A DNA stretch of 15,492 nucleotides from GWC2-45-44 sp041661665 (GTDB lineage: Bacteria > Planctomycetota > Phycisphaerae > Sedimentisphaerales > UBA12454). This document shows positions 1 through 6,783 of this stretch, one piece after another. Within the stretch, counting starts at the first letter, position 1, and each line of letters opens with the position of its first letter. The notes beneath the pieces are model-generated. The model did no database searches. It saw nothing but the letters and a program-made list of their open reading frames with translations, and had not been told where the DNA came from. Made by a program: the position numbers and the translations under genes. The stretch is taken from positions 1 through 15,492 of the forward strand of contig JBAZTW010000044.1 of assembly GCA_041661665.1 (NCBI GenBank). Reading direction: 5' to 3'.

Positions 1-3
1 TAT

Positions 4-111
4 TTCGTGTCGGTTCGTGTTCATTCGTGGCTATTATCTCTGTGCCCTCTGTGAACTCGGTGGCTAAAAAATTTTCAAAGAACCGTGTAAATCTGCGTTG
101 ATCCGTGTCTA
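4..111. repeat. Three 10-bp-periodic GTG modules
   Basis: Three modules of about 30 bp each contain three near-repeats of a 10-mer. Module 1 has TTCGTG starting at 4, 14 and 24. Module 2 has GTG at 42, 51 and 60. Module 3 has CCGTGT, CTGCGT, CCGTGT at 83, 93 and 103. Each ends in a GGCTA or GTCTA type sequence, and modules 2 and 3 run straight into an A-run. The regular spacing and shared endings point to one repeat family. The function is unknown. Confidence 0.6.
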
Positions 112-127
112 AAAAAATAAAAAATCC

Positions 128-142
128 ATCGCCCTTGGCGAT
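128..142. repeat. Repeat hairpin, copy 1
   Basis: Perfect 6-bp stem ATCGCC/GGCGAT with loop CTT, followed by TTCCTCAAT. It belongs to the same family as the hairpin at 377-392, whose stem differs at a paired position, and probably the one at 13152-13164. Confidence 0.6.
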
Positions 143-376
143 TCCTCAATTCTTCCCTTCGGCAAGCTCAGGGCGTGAGCCTGTCGAACGCAATCTTCAT
201 TTTTCAATTCTGTATTCACTTTTAGTTTTTAACTATCCTGCCAATCCCGTTATCCTGTCTAAAAAAACCTGCGTAATCAGCGTACCTGTCCTGAGTGCAA
301 TCGAAGGAGTCGAACCAGTTTGTCATTTCGACGCGCAGCGGAGAAATCCGGCGAAGTCGAAATATCTAAAAATCTC

Positions 377-392
377 ATCGGCATTAGCCGAT
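377..392. repeat. Repeat hairpin, copy 2 with compensatory change
   Basis: Perfect 6-bp stem ATCGGC/GCCGAT with loop ATTA, followed by TTCCTCAAA. Compared with copy 1 at 128-142, the C-G pair at stem position 5 has become G-C, so both arms changed together and the stem was kept. Confidence 0.6.
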
Positions 393-456
393 TCCTCAAA
401 TCTTCATTATTCATTTTTCATTCTTCAATTCTATCCCTTATCCCGTCAATCCTGCC

Positions 457-478
457 CGCTGCGATGCGCATCGCGGCG
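457..478. repeat. Palindromic element with perfect 14-bp core
   Basis: GCGATGCGCATCGC (461-474) is a perfect 14-bp palindrome. It extends outward by a T/G pair and CGC/GCG to make a 22-bp inverted repeat. It sits immediately before the phrase GAGTTATCCTGTCT, whereas the sister repeat at 240-259 has no such insert. It therefore looks like a small palindromic element nested in the larger repeat. Confidence 0.55.
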
Positions 479-570
479 AGTTATCCTGTCTGAAAAATCC
501 GCGAAATCAGCGTCATCAGCGTTTAAAAATCGTTCAAAACTTGACGAAAGCTCATCAAAATTTTACGTTT

Positions 571-691
571 TTTTGCAAAATTTTGCAAAATGTTGCAGAA
601 TTTTGCTCGTTTCATGCAAATTTATGCTTGAATTTTGCAACTTTATGCTCGGTTTTTGCAAAAAAAACCTGAAAATTTGCGCACTTTTTGC
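571..691. repeat. Helically phased TGC / A-T tract array
   Basis: TGC recurs at 574, 584, 594, 604, 615, 625, 636, 646, 657, 678 and 689. Steps are 10 or 11 bp with one missing phase near 667. Between the TGCs lie A-tracts and T-tracts. A mean step of about 10.5 bp equals one turn of B-DNA, so the A/T tracts face the same side of the helix and the segment is expected to be curved. It lies just downstream of the hldD stop codon. Confidence 0.6.
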
Positions 692-697
692 TAACAT

Positions 698-707
698 CTG
701 ATAACTG
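698..707 (-). repeat. CAGTTATCAG repeat after hldD
   Basis: Read on the hldD strand, CAGTTATCAG follows the hldD stop codon (713-715) after a few bases. The same 10-mer makes up the repeats at 6747-6776 and 7641-7670, so the family also marks this gene end. Confidence 0.45.
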
Positions 708-712
708 CTTTT

Positions 713-1684
713 CTACAAATTCTTCATTCCCTGCGCTAAATAATTCTGCACATAATCCCTTACGGCAGCTTCAAGGGAAGTGAGTTGTTTATTAAAACCC
801 GCCATAACTAATTTGCTGATATCGGCTTGCGTAAAATACTGATAATTATCACGAATCACGTCAGGCATATCGACGAATTTAATATCCGGCTGTTTTCCCA
901 TCGCGGCAAAAACGGCATTAGCTAAATCAATCCAACTCCTTGCCTGGCCTGTACCTATGTTAAAAATGCCCGATGCTTTTTTGTTATCGAGAAAGAACAG
1001 AGTCATCTCCACCGCATCCTTAACATAAAGGAAGTCTCGCATCTGTCTGCCATCGGCGTAATCCGCGTTATAAGACTTGAACAGGCCTACACTTCCGTTC
1101 TTTTGAATCTCCTCGAAAGCCTTTAAAACAAAGCTCCTCATACTCGCTTTATGGTATTCATTAGGCCCGAAAACGTTAAAATACTTCAGCCCGACGATTT
1201 TCTTTAAAAGCCCCTGTTTTTGAGCCCATAAGTCAAACATTTGCTTTGAATAGCCATACATATTCATCGGCTCAAGTATTGAAAGTTTCGATTCCTCATC
1301 GGAAAACCCCCTGCTGCCATCGCCATAAGTCGCTGCGCTGGAAGCATATACGAAACGGGCTTTCTTTTCGAGTGCAAAGCCGCAGGCTGCTTTTGAGTAG
1401 TCGAAATTGTTTTTAACCAAATATGAGGCATCGAGTTCGGTAGTTGCAGAGCAGGCTCCGAGGTGGAAAACCGCTTCGACCGGCAGCGCAAATCGTCCGC
1501 TGGTAATGATTTCCAGAAACTCGTCAGCTTCCATATAATCCGTGAAACTCAAATTTCGCAGATTCTTCCATTTTTCATCTTTGCCGAGAATATCGACGAG
1601 CAGAATATCCGTAAGTCCTTTTGCGTTAAGGCCTGCCGCTAATGCCGACCCGATGAAGCCGGCTCCGCCTGTAACAATAATCAT
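713..1684 (-). CDS. hldD: ADP-L-glycero-D-manno-heptose-6-epimerase
   Basis: Short-chain dehydrogenase-type epimerase that converts ADP-D-glycero-manno-heptose to the L-glycero form, the activated heptose for the LPS inner core; cytoplasmic. The 323-residue protein is close to the E. coli length (310). It shows the NADP-binding loop TGGAGFIGS at 5-13, GACSATTE at 76-83, SSAATYG at 115-121, the catalytic YGYSK with Y143 and K147, NVFGPNEYHKASM, and RDFLYVKDA. The order and wording match HldD closely. I chose ATG at 1682-1684 over an in-frame ATG 19 codons upstream because the Rossmann strand MIIVTGG normally starts the protein, an AAGGA lies 9 nt before it, and a promoter overlaps the longer version. 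It is transcribed divergently from hppA and appears to stand alone. No other heptose gene is in the window. Confidence 0.95.
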   Translation of the reverse strand: MIIVTGGAGFIGSALAAGLNAKGLTDILLVDILGKDEKWKNLRNLSFTDYMEADEFLEIITSGRFALPVEAVFHLGACSATTELDASYLVKNNFDYSKAACGFALEKKARFVYASSAATYGDGSRGFSDEESKLSILEPMNMYGYSKQMFDLWAQKQGLLKKIVGLKYFNVFGPNEYHKASMRSFVLKAFEEIQKNGSVGLFKSYNADYADGRQMRDFLYVKDAVEMTLFFLDNKKASGIFNIGTGQARSWIDLANAVFAAMGKQPDIKFVDMPDVIRDNYQYFTQADISKLVMAGFNKQLTSLEAAVRDYVQNYLAQGMKNL

Positions 1685-1714
1685 ATTTAGGAGTCCTTTA
1701 ATAAATAAGAGAGG

Positions 1715-1743
1715 AATATAGCCGCCAAAGTACAAAATCACAA
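1715..1743 (-). promoter_or_regulatory. Candidate sigma70-type promoter of hldD
   Basis: On the minus strand TTGTGA (1738-1743) and TATATT (1715-1720) are separated by 17 bp. Matches to consensus are 4/6 and 5/6. The implied transcript starts about 24 nt before the hldD ATG, which supports the shorter start. No experiment backs this. Confidence 0.45.
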
Positions 1744-1750
1744 AGAAAAA

Positions 1751-1772
1751 GTTACCAGAAACTCAGTTATCC
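1751..1772 (+). repeat. GTTACCAGAAACTCAG repeat, copy 1
   Basis: Nearly identical to the first 22 bases of the repeats at 6747-6776 and 7641-7670, with ACC instead of ATC. It lies in the hldD-hppA divergent gap and is followed by a hairpin with stem CCC-CGTTT/AAACG-GGG (1777-1799, one bulged C). Confidence 0.55.
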
Positions 1773-1869
1773 GCCGCCCCGTTTCGCGTAAAACGCGGGC
1801 ATTGGACGGTTATCGGATTTCAAAACTTCTGATGTCGGCGGAAATGCGCAAGTTTTGCAAAAATATGTG

Positions 1870-1897
1870 TAGACTTATTTTTACAATCCACTATATT
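1870..1897 (+). promoter_or_regulatory. Candidate sigma70-type promoter of hppA
   Basis: TAGACT (1870-1875) and TATATT (1892-1897) are separated by 16 bp. The predicted transcript starts near 1904, about 50 nt before the hppA ATG. The -10 is the same hexamer as that proposed for the divergent hldD. Confidence 0.4.
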
Positions 1898-1953
1898 TGT
1901 GAAAATTTTATAAAGAAAAGAAGTTTCAACAGCTAAAGAAAGGGATAACTATT

Positions 1954-4542
1954 ATGTTACGATTGCAAACCGCGATAATAATTATCGCGAGCGCGTTAAT
2001 TCCGACGCTAAGCGTCAGAGCATCATCAACGATGTATAGTGGAAGCATCATAAACTTCGCACAGACAATCCAACCCTGTATCCAGGCAACGATACAGCCA
2101 TTGGATGCACCATCGGAAGGCAGTTCTTTTAAGTTGTTTGCCCCTCTTAGAGAATACAGCCTTTGGGAACGAGTCTCATTGTTATCTATTCTTGGCGTTG
2201 CAGTAGCCGGTCTTTTATATGCATGGATGCTTTCCAGACAAGTCAACAAGGCGGATAAAGGTACAGCAAAGATGCAGGAAATAGCCGCTGCAATACGTGA
2301 AGGGGCTGTGGCTTATCTGACGGCACAATTTAAAAAAATTGGTCCGCTGATACTGCTATTGGTGGTTGTTCTGTATTTAACCAAGTGGGCTGAACCGGTA
2401 TTCGCAATTGGTCGGGCGGGAGCTTTCTTAGTCGGCTCAATCTTTTCGTGGTTAGTTGGATACGTGGGAATGCGTCTTGCAACAAACGGCAATCTTCGAG
2501 TAGCGTCGGCAGCCAGAAAAAGCTACGGTCAGGCAATGCAGTTAGGCTACCGAACAGGTACTGTTACCGGAATGCTTACCGATGGGCTTGGACTGCTGGG
2601 CGGAACAGTAATTTTTCTGATATATGGCGAACATGCTTATGAAGCCCTGTTGGGTTTTGGTTTCGGCGGAACGCTGCTGGCGTTGTTTATGCGAGTCGGC
2701 GGCGGTATCTATACGAAGGCGGCGGACGTAGGCGCAGACCTTGTAGGCAAAATAGAAAAAGGTATTCCTGAGGACGACCCTCGCAACGCGGCTACTATCG
2801 CGGATAACGTAGGCGACAACGTAGGCGATTGTGCCGGTATGGCCGCCGATATCTTCGAGAGTTATGAAGTAACCATTGTAGCGGCAATGATACTTGGCTT
2901 GGCCAGTTTTGGTCATAAGGGCGTTATTTTCCCATTGCTGGTTCGCGGCATAGGCGTACTTGGTTCTATCATCAGCACTTACACTGTTAAAGCCGGTTCC
3001 GCAGACACTTCGGACACAGCTCTCAAGAGCGTGCACAGAGGTTTCTGGATAGGGTCGGTGATTTCTGTGGTCGGGTTCTTTACTCTGGGCTTGCTGTATC
3101 TGCATTTCGATGCAGCATATATGGCAGTCTATAAGATGGCATCTTCAGGATTTCCCAATGGCGACCCAGCTCAATTGCCTATTTGGGCGAATTTTGGAAT
3201 ATCCGGATTAGATATGCGTCCGGTTTTCACCTGCTTAATCGGTATAGTTTTAGCAGTTGCACTGAACAAGACAACATCATATTACACCCATACCTCTTTT
3301 ACGCCTGTAAAATCATTAGCTAAGGCCTGCCAGACGGGACATGCAACAAATATCATTCAGGGCTTTGCTGTGGGTTATGAAAGCACAGTAGCTACGGTTC
3401 TGCTTATAGCCGGTGCAATTGCGTTGTCTGTGATGTGCTATTGGGGTATGCCTTCAGTTTTCGTCGCTTATGGCGTAGCTATGACCGGCATCGGTATGCT
3501 GACGCTGACCGGCAATACTATTTCAATGGATGTTTTTGGGCCTGTTGCAGATAATGCAAATGGCATCGGTGAAATGGGATATAACCGGGAAGAGATGGAA
3601 AAAAATGAACCCGGCTCATATAAGCGCGCACGGCAGGTATTGGCTGACCTTGATGCGGTTGGAAATACCACCAAAGCGGAGACAAAAGGTATCGCTATCG
3701 GTTCGGCTGTTATCGCGGCAGTGTCGCTCTTTTCCAGCTTTATCGCTGTAATCGCGGTGGGCAGTGAAGATAAACTTAATATGATGAAGGAAGTACAATA
3801 TAAATTCTTTTCCGGTCAAATGTCGGTCGCCAGTCCATTAGTGCTTATCGGCTTTCTGATTGGCGGAGCTGTGCCCTTCCTGTTTAGTTCGATGCTGATT
3901 CGCGCCGTTGGCCGAGCGGCATCAGAGATAGTTACCGAATGTCGTAAGCAGTTCCATGACAAGGAAATATGGGCAGGTACAAAGAAACCAGATTACGCTC
4001 GCGTGGTAGGTATTTGTACCAAAACAGCACAGAAGGAACTGGTTGGTCCCGGGCTGCTGGCTATTCTTGCGCCGCTTCTTGTAGGTTTCCTTCTTGGTCC
4101 TTATGCCCTGGGAGGTTTTTTGGCCGGTATGATTCTGGTTGGCCAATTACTCGCGGTATTTATGTCTAATGCCGGTGGAGCCTGGGATAATGCGAAAAAA
4201 ATGATAGAAGACGGACTTTATGGAGGCAAAGGTTCAGAGGCGCATCATGCCTCTGTAACCGGTGATACCGTAGGCGACCCGCTTAAAGACACAGCCGGAC
4301 CTGCTATTAACCCCCTCGTAAAGGTTATGAATATGGTTAGTCTGCTCGGACTCAGTGCGGTTCTTCTGTTTAATGTTCCAGGCATTCGTCCCGACAGTCA
4401 GGCTTCAGACGCAGCCGGCTGGAGCAAAAATCTGCCTACCAATTGGGTGGTTGGATTGATTGTGTCCGCCGTGATATTGGCATTGATTCTCTGGGCAGTA
4501 TGGCAAAGCAAACGAGAAACTAAAATGCAGGAAATAGAATAA
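1954..4542 (+). CDS. hppA: K+-independent H+-translocating membrane pyrophosphatase
   Basis: Integral membrane pump that couples hydrolysis of pyrophosphate to proton export. Family motifs are complete: DVGADLVGK at 258-266, the DDPRN and DNVGDNVGD acidic stretch at 274-292, DVFGPVADN at 526-534, and GDTVGDPLKDT at 770-780. GNTTK at 570-574 places Lys574 and Thr577 at the two positions that separate subfamilies; Lys and Thr mark K+-independent enzymes, which are proton pumps, whereas K+-dependent ones have Ala in place of the Lys. At 862 residues it is longer than usual (often 670-780). The extra length lies partly in a signal-peptide-like N-terminus (hydrophobic 6-20) with a roughly 40-residue polar stretch before the first family helix, and partly in a loop near 390-415. 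AAAGGG precedes the ATG by 9 nt. It is monocistronic; no soluble pyrophosphatase is nearby. Confidence 0.97.
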   Translation: MLRLQTAIIIIASALIPTLSVRASSTMYSGSIINFAQTIQPCIQATIQPLDAPSEGSSFKLFAPLREYSLWERVSLLSILGVAVAGLLYAWMLSRQVNKADKGTAKMQEIAAAIREGAVAYLTAQFKKIGPLILLLVVVLYLTKWAEPVFAIGRAGAFLVGSIFSWLVGYVGMRLATNGNLRVASAARKSYGQAMQLGYRTGTVTGMLTDGLGLLGGTVIFLIYGEHAYEALLGFGFGGTLLALFMRVGGGIYTKAADVGADLVGKIEKGIPEDDPRNAATIADNVGDNVGDCAGMAADIFESYEVTIVAAMILGLASFGHKGVIFPLLVRGIGVLGSIISTYTVKAGSADTSDTALKSVHRGFWIGSVISVVGFFTLGLLYLHFDAAYMAVYKMASSGFPNGDPAQLPIWANFGISGLDMRPVFTCLIGIVLAVALNKTTSYYTHTSFTPVKSLAKACQTGHATNIIQGFAVGYESTVATVLLIAGAIALSVMCYWGMPSVFVAYGVAMTGIGMLTLTGNTISMDVFGPVADNANGIGEMGYNREEMEKNEPGSYKRARQVLADLDAVGNTTKAETKGIAIGSAVIAAVSLFSSFIAVIAVGSEDKLNMMKEVQYKFFSGQMSVASPLVLIGFLIGGAVPFLFSSMLIRAVGRAASEIVTECRKQFHDKEIWAGTKKPDYARVVGICTKTAQKELVGPGLLAILAPLLVGFLLGPYALGGFLAGMILVGQLLAVFMSNAGGAWDNAKKMIEDGLYGGKGSEAHHASVTGDTVGDPLKDTAGPAINPLVKVMNMVSLLGLSAVLLFNVPGIRPDSQASDAAGWSKNLPTNWVVGLIVSAVILALILWAVWQSKRETKMQEIE

Positions 4543-4711
4543 AATTAATTGCCAAAAATAATTCTGACAAATAAACTATATCAATTAACATAACAGAGAA
4601 AATCAAGAGAAATAGAGGCATATTCTCTATGGCCATATATGCCCCACGTTAATATTATTCACTTTTTGGCAGATTAAAGACTTTTTTACACCGATATAAA
4701 GAATTTTAGAC
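4543..4711. other. AT-rich spacer after hppA with weak hairpin
   Basis: No gene is seen. A 7-bp inverted repeat GGCATAT/ATATGCC (4617-4623, 4637-4643) encloses the palindrome TATGGCCATA (4628-4637). It could help end the hppA transcript, but no T-run follows directly, so I do not call it an intrinsic terminator. Confidence 0.3.
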
Positions 4712-4740
4712 TTGATTTTGTCCTTAAGCAAGCGTATAGT
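4712..4740 (+). promoter_or_regulatory. Strong candidate promoter for the rny leader
   Basis: TTGATT (4712-4717) and TATAGT (4735-4740) are 17 bp apart, with 4/6 and 5/6 consensus matches. This is the best sigma70-like match I found in the window. A start near 4747 gives about 420 nt of untranslated RNA before rny and coincides with the upstream edge of a hairpin-rich stretch. Confidence 0.5.
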
Positions 4741-4746
4741 GCATTA

Positions 4747-5060
4747 TTGATTTGCGATTAGCCGACTGTGCAGTCTGCGGCGGACATTCGCAAAGGCAGG
4801 GACGAAAGTCCTTTTAATGTTGTTAAAGTTACAAAAACACTGTGAGCCGGCTTCTCGGCGTTAGAGGTTTCTCAAGTCGAGAGGTTTTGATGGTTAGGCA
4901 ATATCGGTGAAACAAGAAAAGTGAAATTTGTTTAAAAACTATGACTTTTGAAGTAATGAAACTTAGAAAAACAAAAATCTCAGAGCCGGGCATATTGTCG
5001 GCGGGGGTTCGTAAGAAACCTATTTAACAGGGAAACCTGAAAATCTGAATTTTTGAAATG
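4747..5060 (+). ncRNA. Putative structured leader or small RNA before rny
   Basis: Several compact hairpins lie in series: GACTG/CAGTC (4765-4776); AGGGAC/GTCCTT closed by a GAAA tetraloop (4798-4813); GCCG/CGGC (4846-4859); TCTC/GAGA (4870-4882); GCCG/CGGC (4984-5001); GGTT/AACC around 5006-5020; and CAGG/CCTG closed by GAAA (5028-5039). No coding frame fits. I tried to match RNase P RNA, tmRNA, SRP RNA, c-di-GMP, cobalamin, SAM, TPP and glycine riboswitches and could not. It may be the 5' UTR of rny, possibly used for feedback as in other RNase genes, or an independent RNA. Its ends are guesses. Confidence 0.35.
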
Positions 5061-5166
5061 GATTTCGACTTTTCTCATCTGCTGTAACTTTTCACATCTG
5101 CCTTGCGCTATCTGTTTTCGCAAATCTATTCTTGATAATAGACAACGTATAGGAAAGGTGTGAACA

Positions 5167-6744
5167 ATGGATATTTTAGCTTTAGCCGGTAATACCGTGA
5201 TTGCCGGAATCATCGGGGGAGTTGTTTTTGGCGCAATACTTGCAATCGCTGCCGGCAAAATTATCGCTACAATAAAGACAACCAATCTCAAAAAAAATCT
5301 GCAAAGACAAATTGAAGAGGCCAAACAGGAGGCGGAAAATATCATTAAGACCGCCAAACTTGAGGCAACAGCAGAAACACTGAAAAAAAGAGAGATATTT
5401 ACCGCAGAAGTCAATCAGTCAAAAGCTGAAATTCGAGAAGCGGAAAGACGATTAACCAAACACGAAGACGCTATCGAGAGGCAAAATGACCAGCTCACGC
5501 AGCGTGAAAAAAACCTTCAGCAGACCGAGCAGAATGTAAAAAATCGCGTCGGTCAGCTTGATGAACGTGAAAAGGAAATCGGCATTACAATCGCTCAGCA
5601 GAAAAATCAGCTTCTCAAAATCACCGCAATGAACGCTGAGGAAGCCAGACAACTGCTGCTCAAGAAACTTGAGGACGAATGCGAACAGGAAATGAGCGTA
5701 ATTATACAGCGCAAGACGGAAGAAATGCTGGAAGCCGCTGAGGATAAGGGCAGAGAAATTATCAGTTCAGCCATTCAGCGATACGCGGCTGACCAGACCT
5801 GCGAAGTAACGGTCTCGACAATCGATATTCCAAGCGACGATATGAAAGGCAGAATCATCGGCAGAGAAGGCAGAAACATTCGGGCGTTTGAAAAAGCGAC
5901 CGGCGTTGATGTCGTCGTCGATGACACGCCTGGCGTTATCGTAATAAGCGGATTCAACCCCGTAAGAAGGGAAGTCGCAAGGCTTTCGATGGAAAGACTC
6001 ATTCAGGACGGCAGAATACATCCGAGCAGAATCGAAGAACTCGTCGCGCAAACCAAAAAAGACGTGATTCAAAAAATTATGCAGGTCGGCAAAGAAGCTA
6101 CGGTTGAGGTGGACGTTCGCGGCCTTAATAATAAAATCATTATGGAAATCGGAACGCTGAATTACAGAACAAGCTATGGCCAAAACGTTCTGCGGCACAG
6201 CGTCGAAGTGGCATTCCTTGCACAGGTAATGGCGGATGAACTCGGATTAGACGGCTCAATCGCGAGAAGAGCAGGCCTGCTGCACGATATCGGCAAGGCG
6301 ATGGACCACGAGGTCGAAGGCGGACATCCGGCAATCGGCGCAAATTTCCTCAAGAGATATAATGAGTCGCCGATAATCCTTAACGCGGTCGAAGCACATC
6401 ACGGCGATATCGCGGCAGATAATCCATATTCGCCTTTGATAGCGGCTGCTGACGCAATCAGCGCTTCGAGGCCAGGCGCAAGAAGAGAAACGCTGGAACG
6501 CTATATCAAGCGGCTTGAGAAACTCGAAGAAATCGCCAACCAATTCAAAGGCGTTGAAAGCTGCTATGCTATTCAGGCGGGCAGAGAAATTCGCGTTATT
6601 GTGAACGCCAATAATGTTGACGATGAAAACGCCAACAAGACGGCAAGAGATATCGCCAAGAAGATAGAAGAAGAAATGACCTATCCGGGCGAAATCAAGG
6701 TAACGCTGCTTCGCGAAGTCAGATGCGTTGAATATGCGAGATAA
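5167..6744 (+). CDS. rny: Ribonuclease Y
   Basis: Membrane-anchored endoribonuclease that starts mRNA decay. The 525-residue protein has the full family architecture: one N-terminal membrane helix (about 5-30), a long charged coiled coil (about 40-190), a KH RNA-binding domain with G228-R-I-I-G-R-E-G235-R-N, and an HD domain with His373-Asp374 in LLHDIGKA and a downstream AVEAHHGD. The length agrees with B. subtilis RNase Y (about 520). Start: ATG with AGGAAAGGTG ending 6 nt upstream, the best ribosome binding site in the window. It is the first gene of a plus-strand cluster, followed after 39 nt by ymdB, an order also known in Bacillus. The long leader upstream may allow autoregulation, which is inference only. 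Confidence 0.97.
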   Translation: MDILALAGNTVIAGIIGGVVFGAILAIAAGKIIATIKTTNLKKNLQRQIEEAKQEAENIIKTAKLEATAETLKKREIFTAEVNQSKAEIREAERRLTKHEDAIERQNDQLTQREKNLQQTEQNVKNRVGQLDEREKEIGITIAQQKNQLLKITAMNAEEARQLLLKKLEDECEQEMSVIIQRKTEEMLEAAEDKGREIISSAIQRYAADQTCEVTVSTIDIPSDDMKGRIIGREGRNIRAFEKATGVDVVVDDTPGVIVISGFNPVRREVARLSMERLIQDGRIHPSRIEELVAQTKKDVIQKIMQVGKEATVEVDVRGLNNKIIMEIGTLNYRTSYGQNVLRHSVEVAFLAQVMADELGLDGSIARRAGLLHDIGKAMDHEVEGGHPAIGANFLKRYNESPIILNAVEAHHGDIAADNPYSPLIAAADAISASRPGARRETLERYIKRLEKLEEIANQFKGVESCYAIQAGREIRVIVNANNVDDENANKTARDIAKKIEEEMTYPGEIKVTLLREVRCVEYAR

Positions 6745-6746
6745 CA

Positions 6747-6776
6747 GTTATCAGAAACTCAGTTATCAGTTATCGG
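6747..6776 (+). repeat. GTTATCAG repeat before ymdB
   Basis: A 30-bp unit of overlapping GTTATCAG words fills nearly all of the rny-ymdB gap and ends 7 nt before the ymdB ATG. It is identical at 28 of 30 positions to 7641-7670. No Shine-Dalgarno is present. Confidence 0.7.
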
Positions 6777-6783
6777 TTTATTT

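Larger units (their letters stand above)
1..712. repeat. Gene-free mosaic of intergenic repeats
   Basis: No convincing gene lies here. The one long open frame (105-701, plus) is low in complexity, matches no family I know, and is built from repeat sequence. Visible parts are: 10-bp-periodic GTG modules (4-111); a hairpin at 128-142 and its variant at 377-392; an inverted pair of motifs around TTCGGCAAGCTCAGG (163-180) and CCTGAGTGCAATCGAA (289-304); an inverted repeat ATTTCGAC/GTCGAAAT (325-332, 356-363); the phrase TTATCCTGTCT twice (near 249 and 481); a palindrome (461-474); and a phased TGC array (574-691). Similar intergenic phrases are, from memory, common in several environmental phyla, but I cannot check copy number here. 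Confidence 0.75.

Noticed and set aside
105..701. A 198-codon plus-strand open frame
   Set aside because: It runs across several unrelated repeat motifs and the phased TGC array; composition and content indicate chance opening through repeats.
1685..1741. Longer HldD start 19 codons upstream
   Set aside because: The extra residues precede the normal N-terminal Rossmann strand and overlap a plausible promoter.
1777..1799. Hairpin in the hldD-hppA gap as a terminator
   Set aside because: It lies between divergent promoters with no transcript to end and no T-run on either strand.
4761..4860. c-di-GMP (GEMM-I) riboswitch
   Set aside because: CGCAAAGG, GGGACGAAAG and AGCCGG look vaguely similar, but the GGCAAACC segment and the paired layout are missing.
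4747..5060. RNase P RNA or tmRNA
   Set aside because: The universally conserved segments of either RNA are absent; only a short GAAAGTCC string is shared with RNase P.
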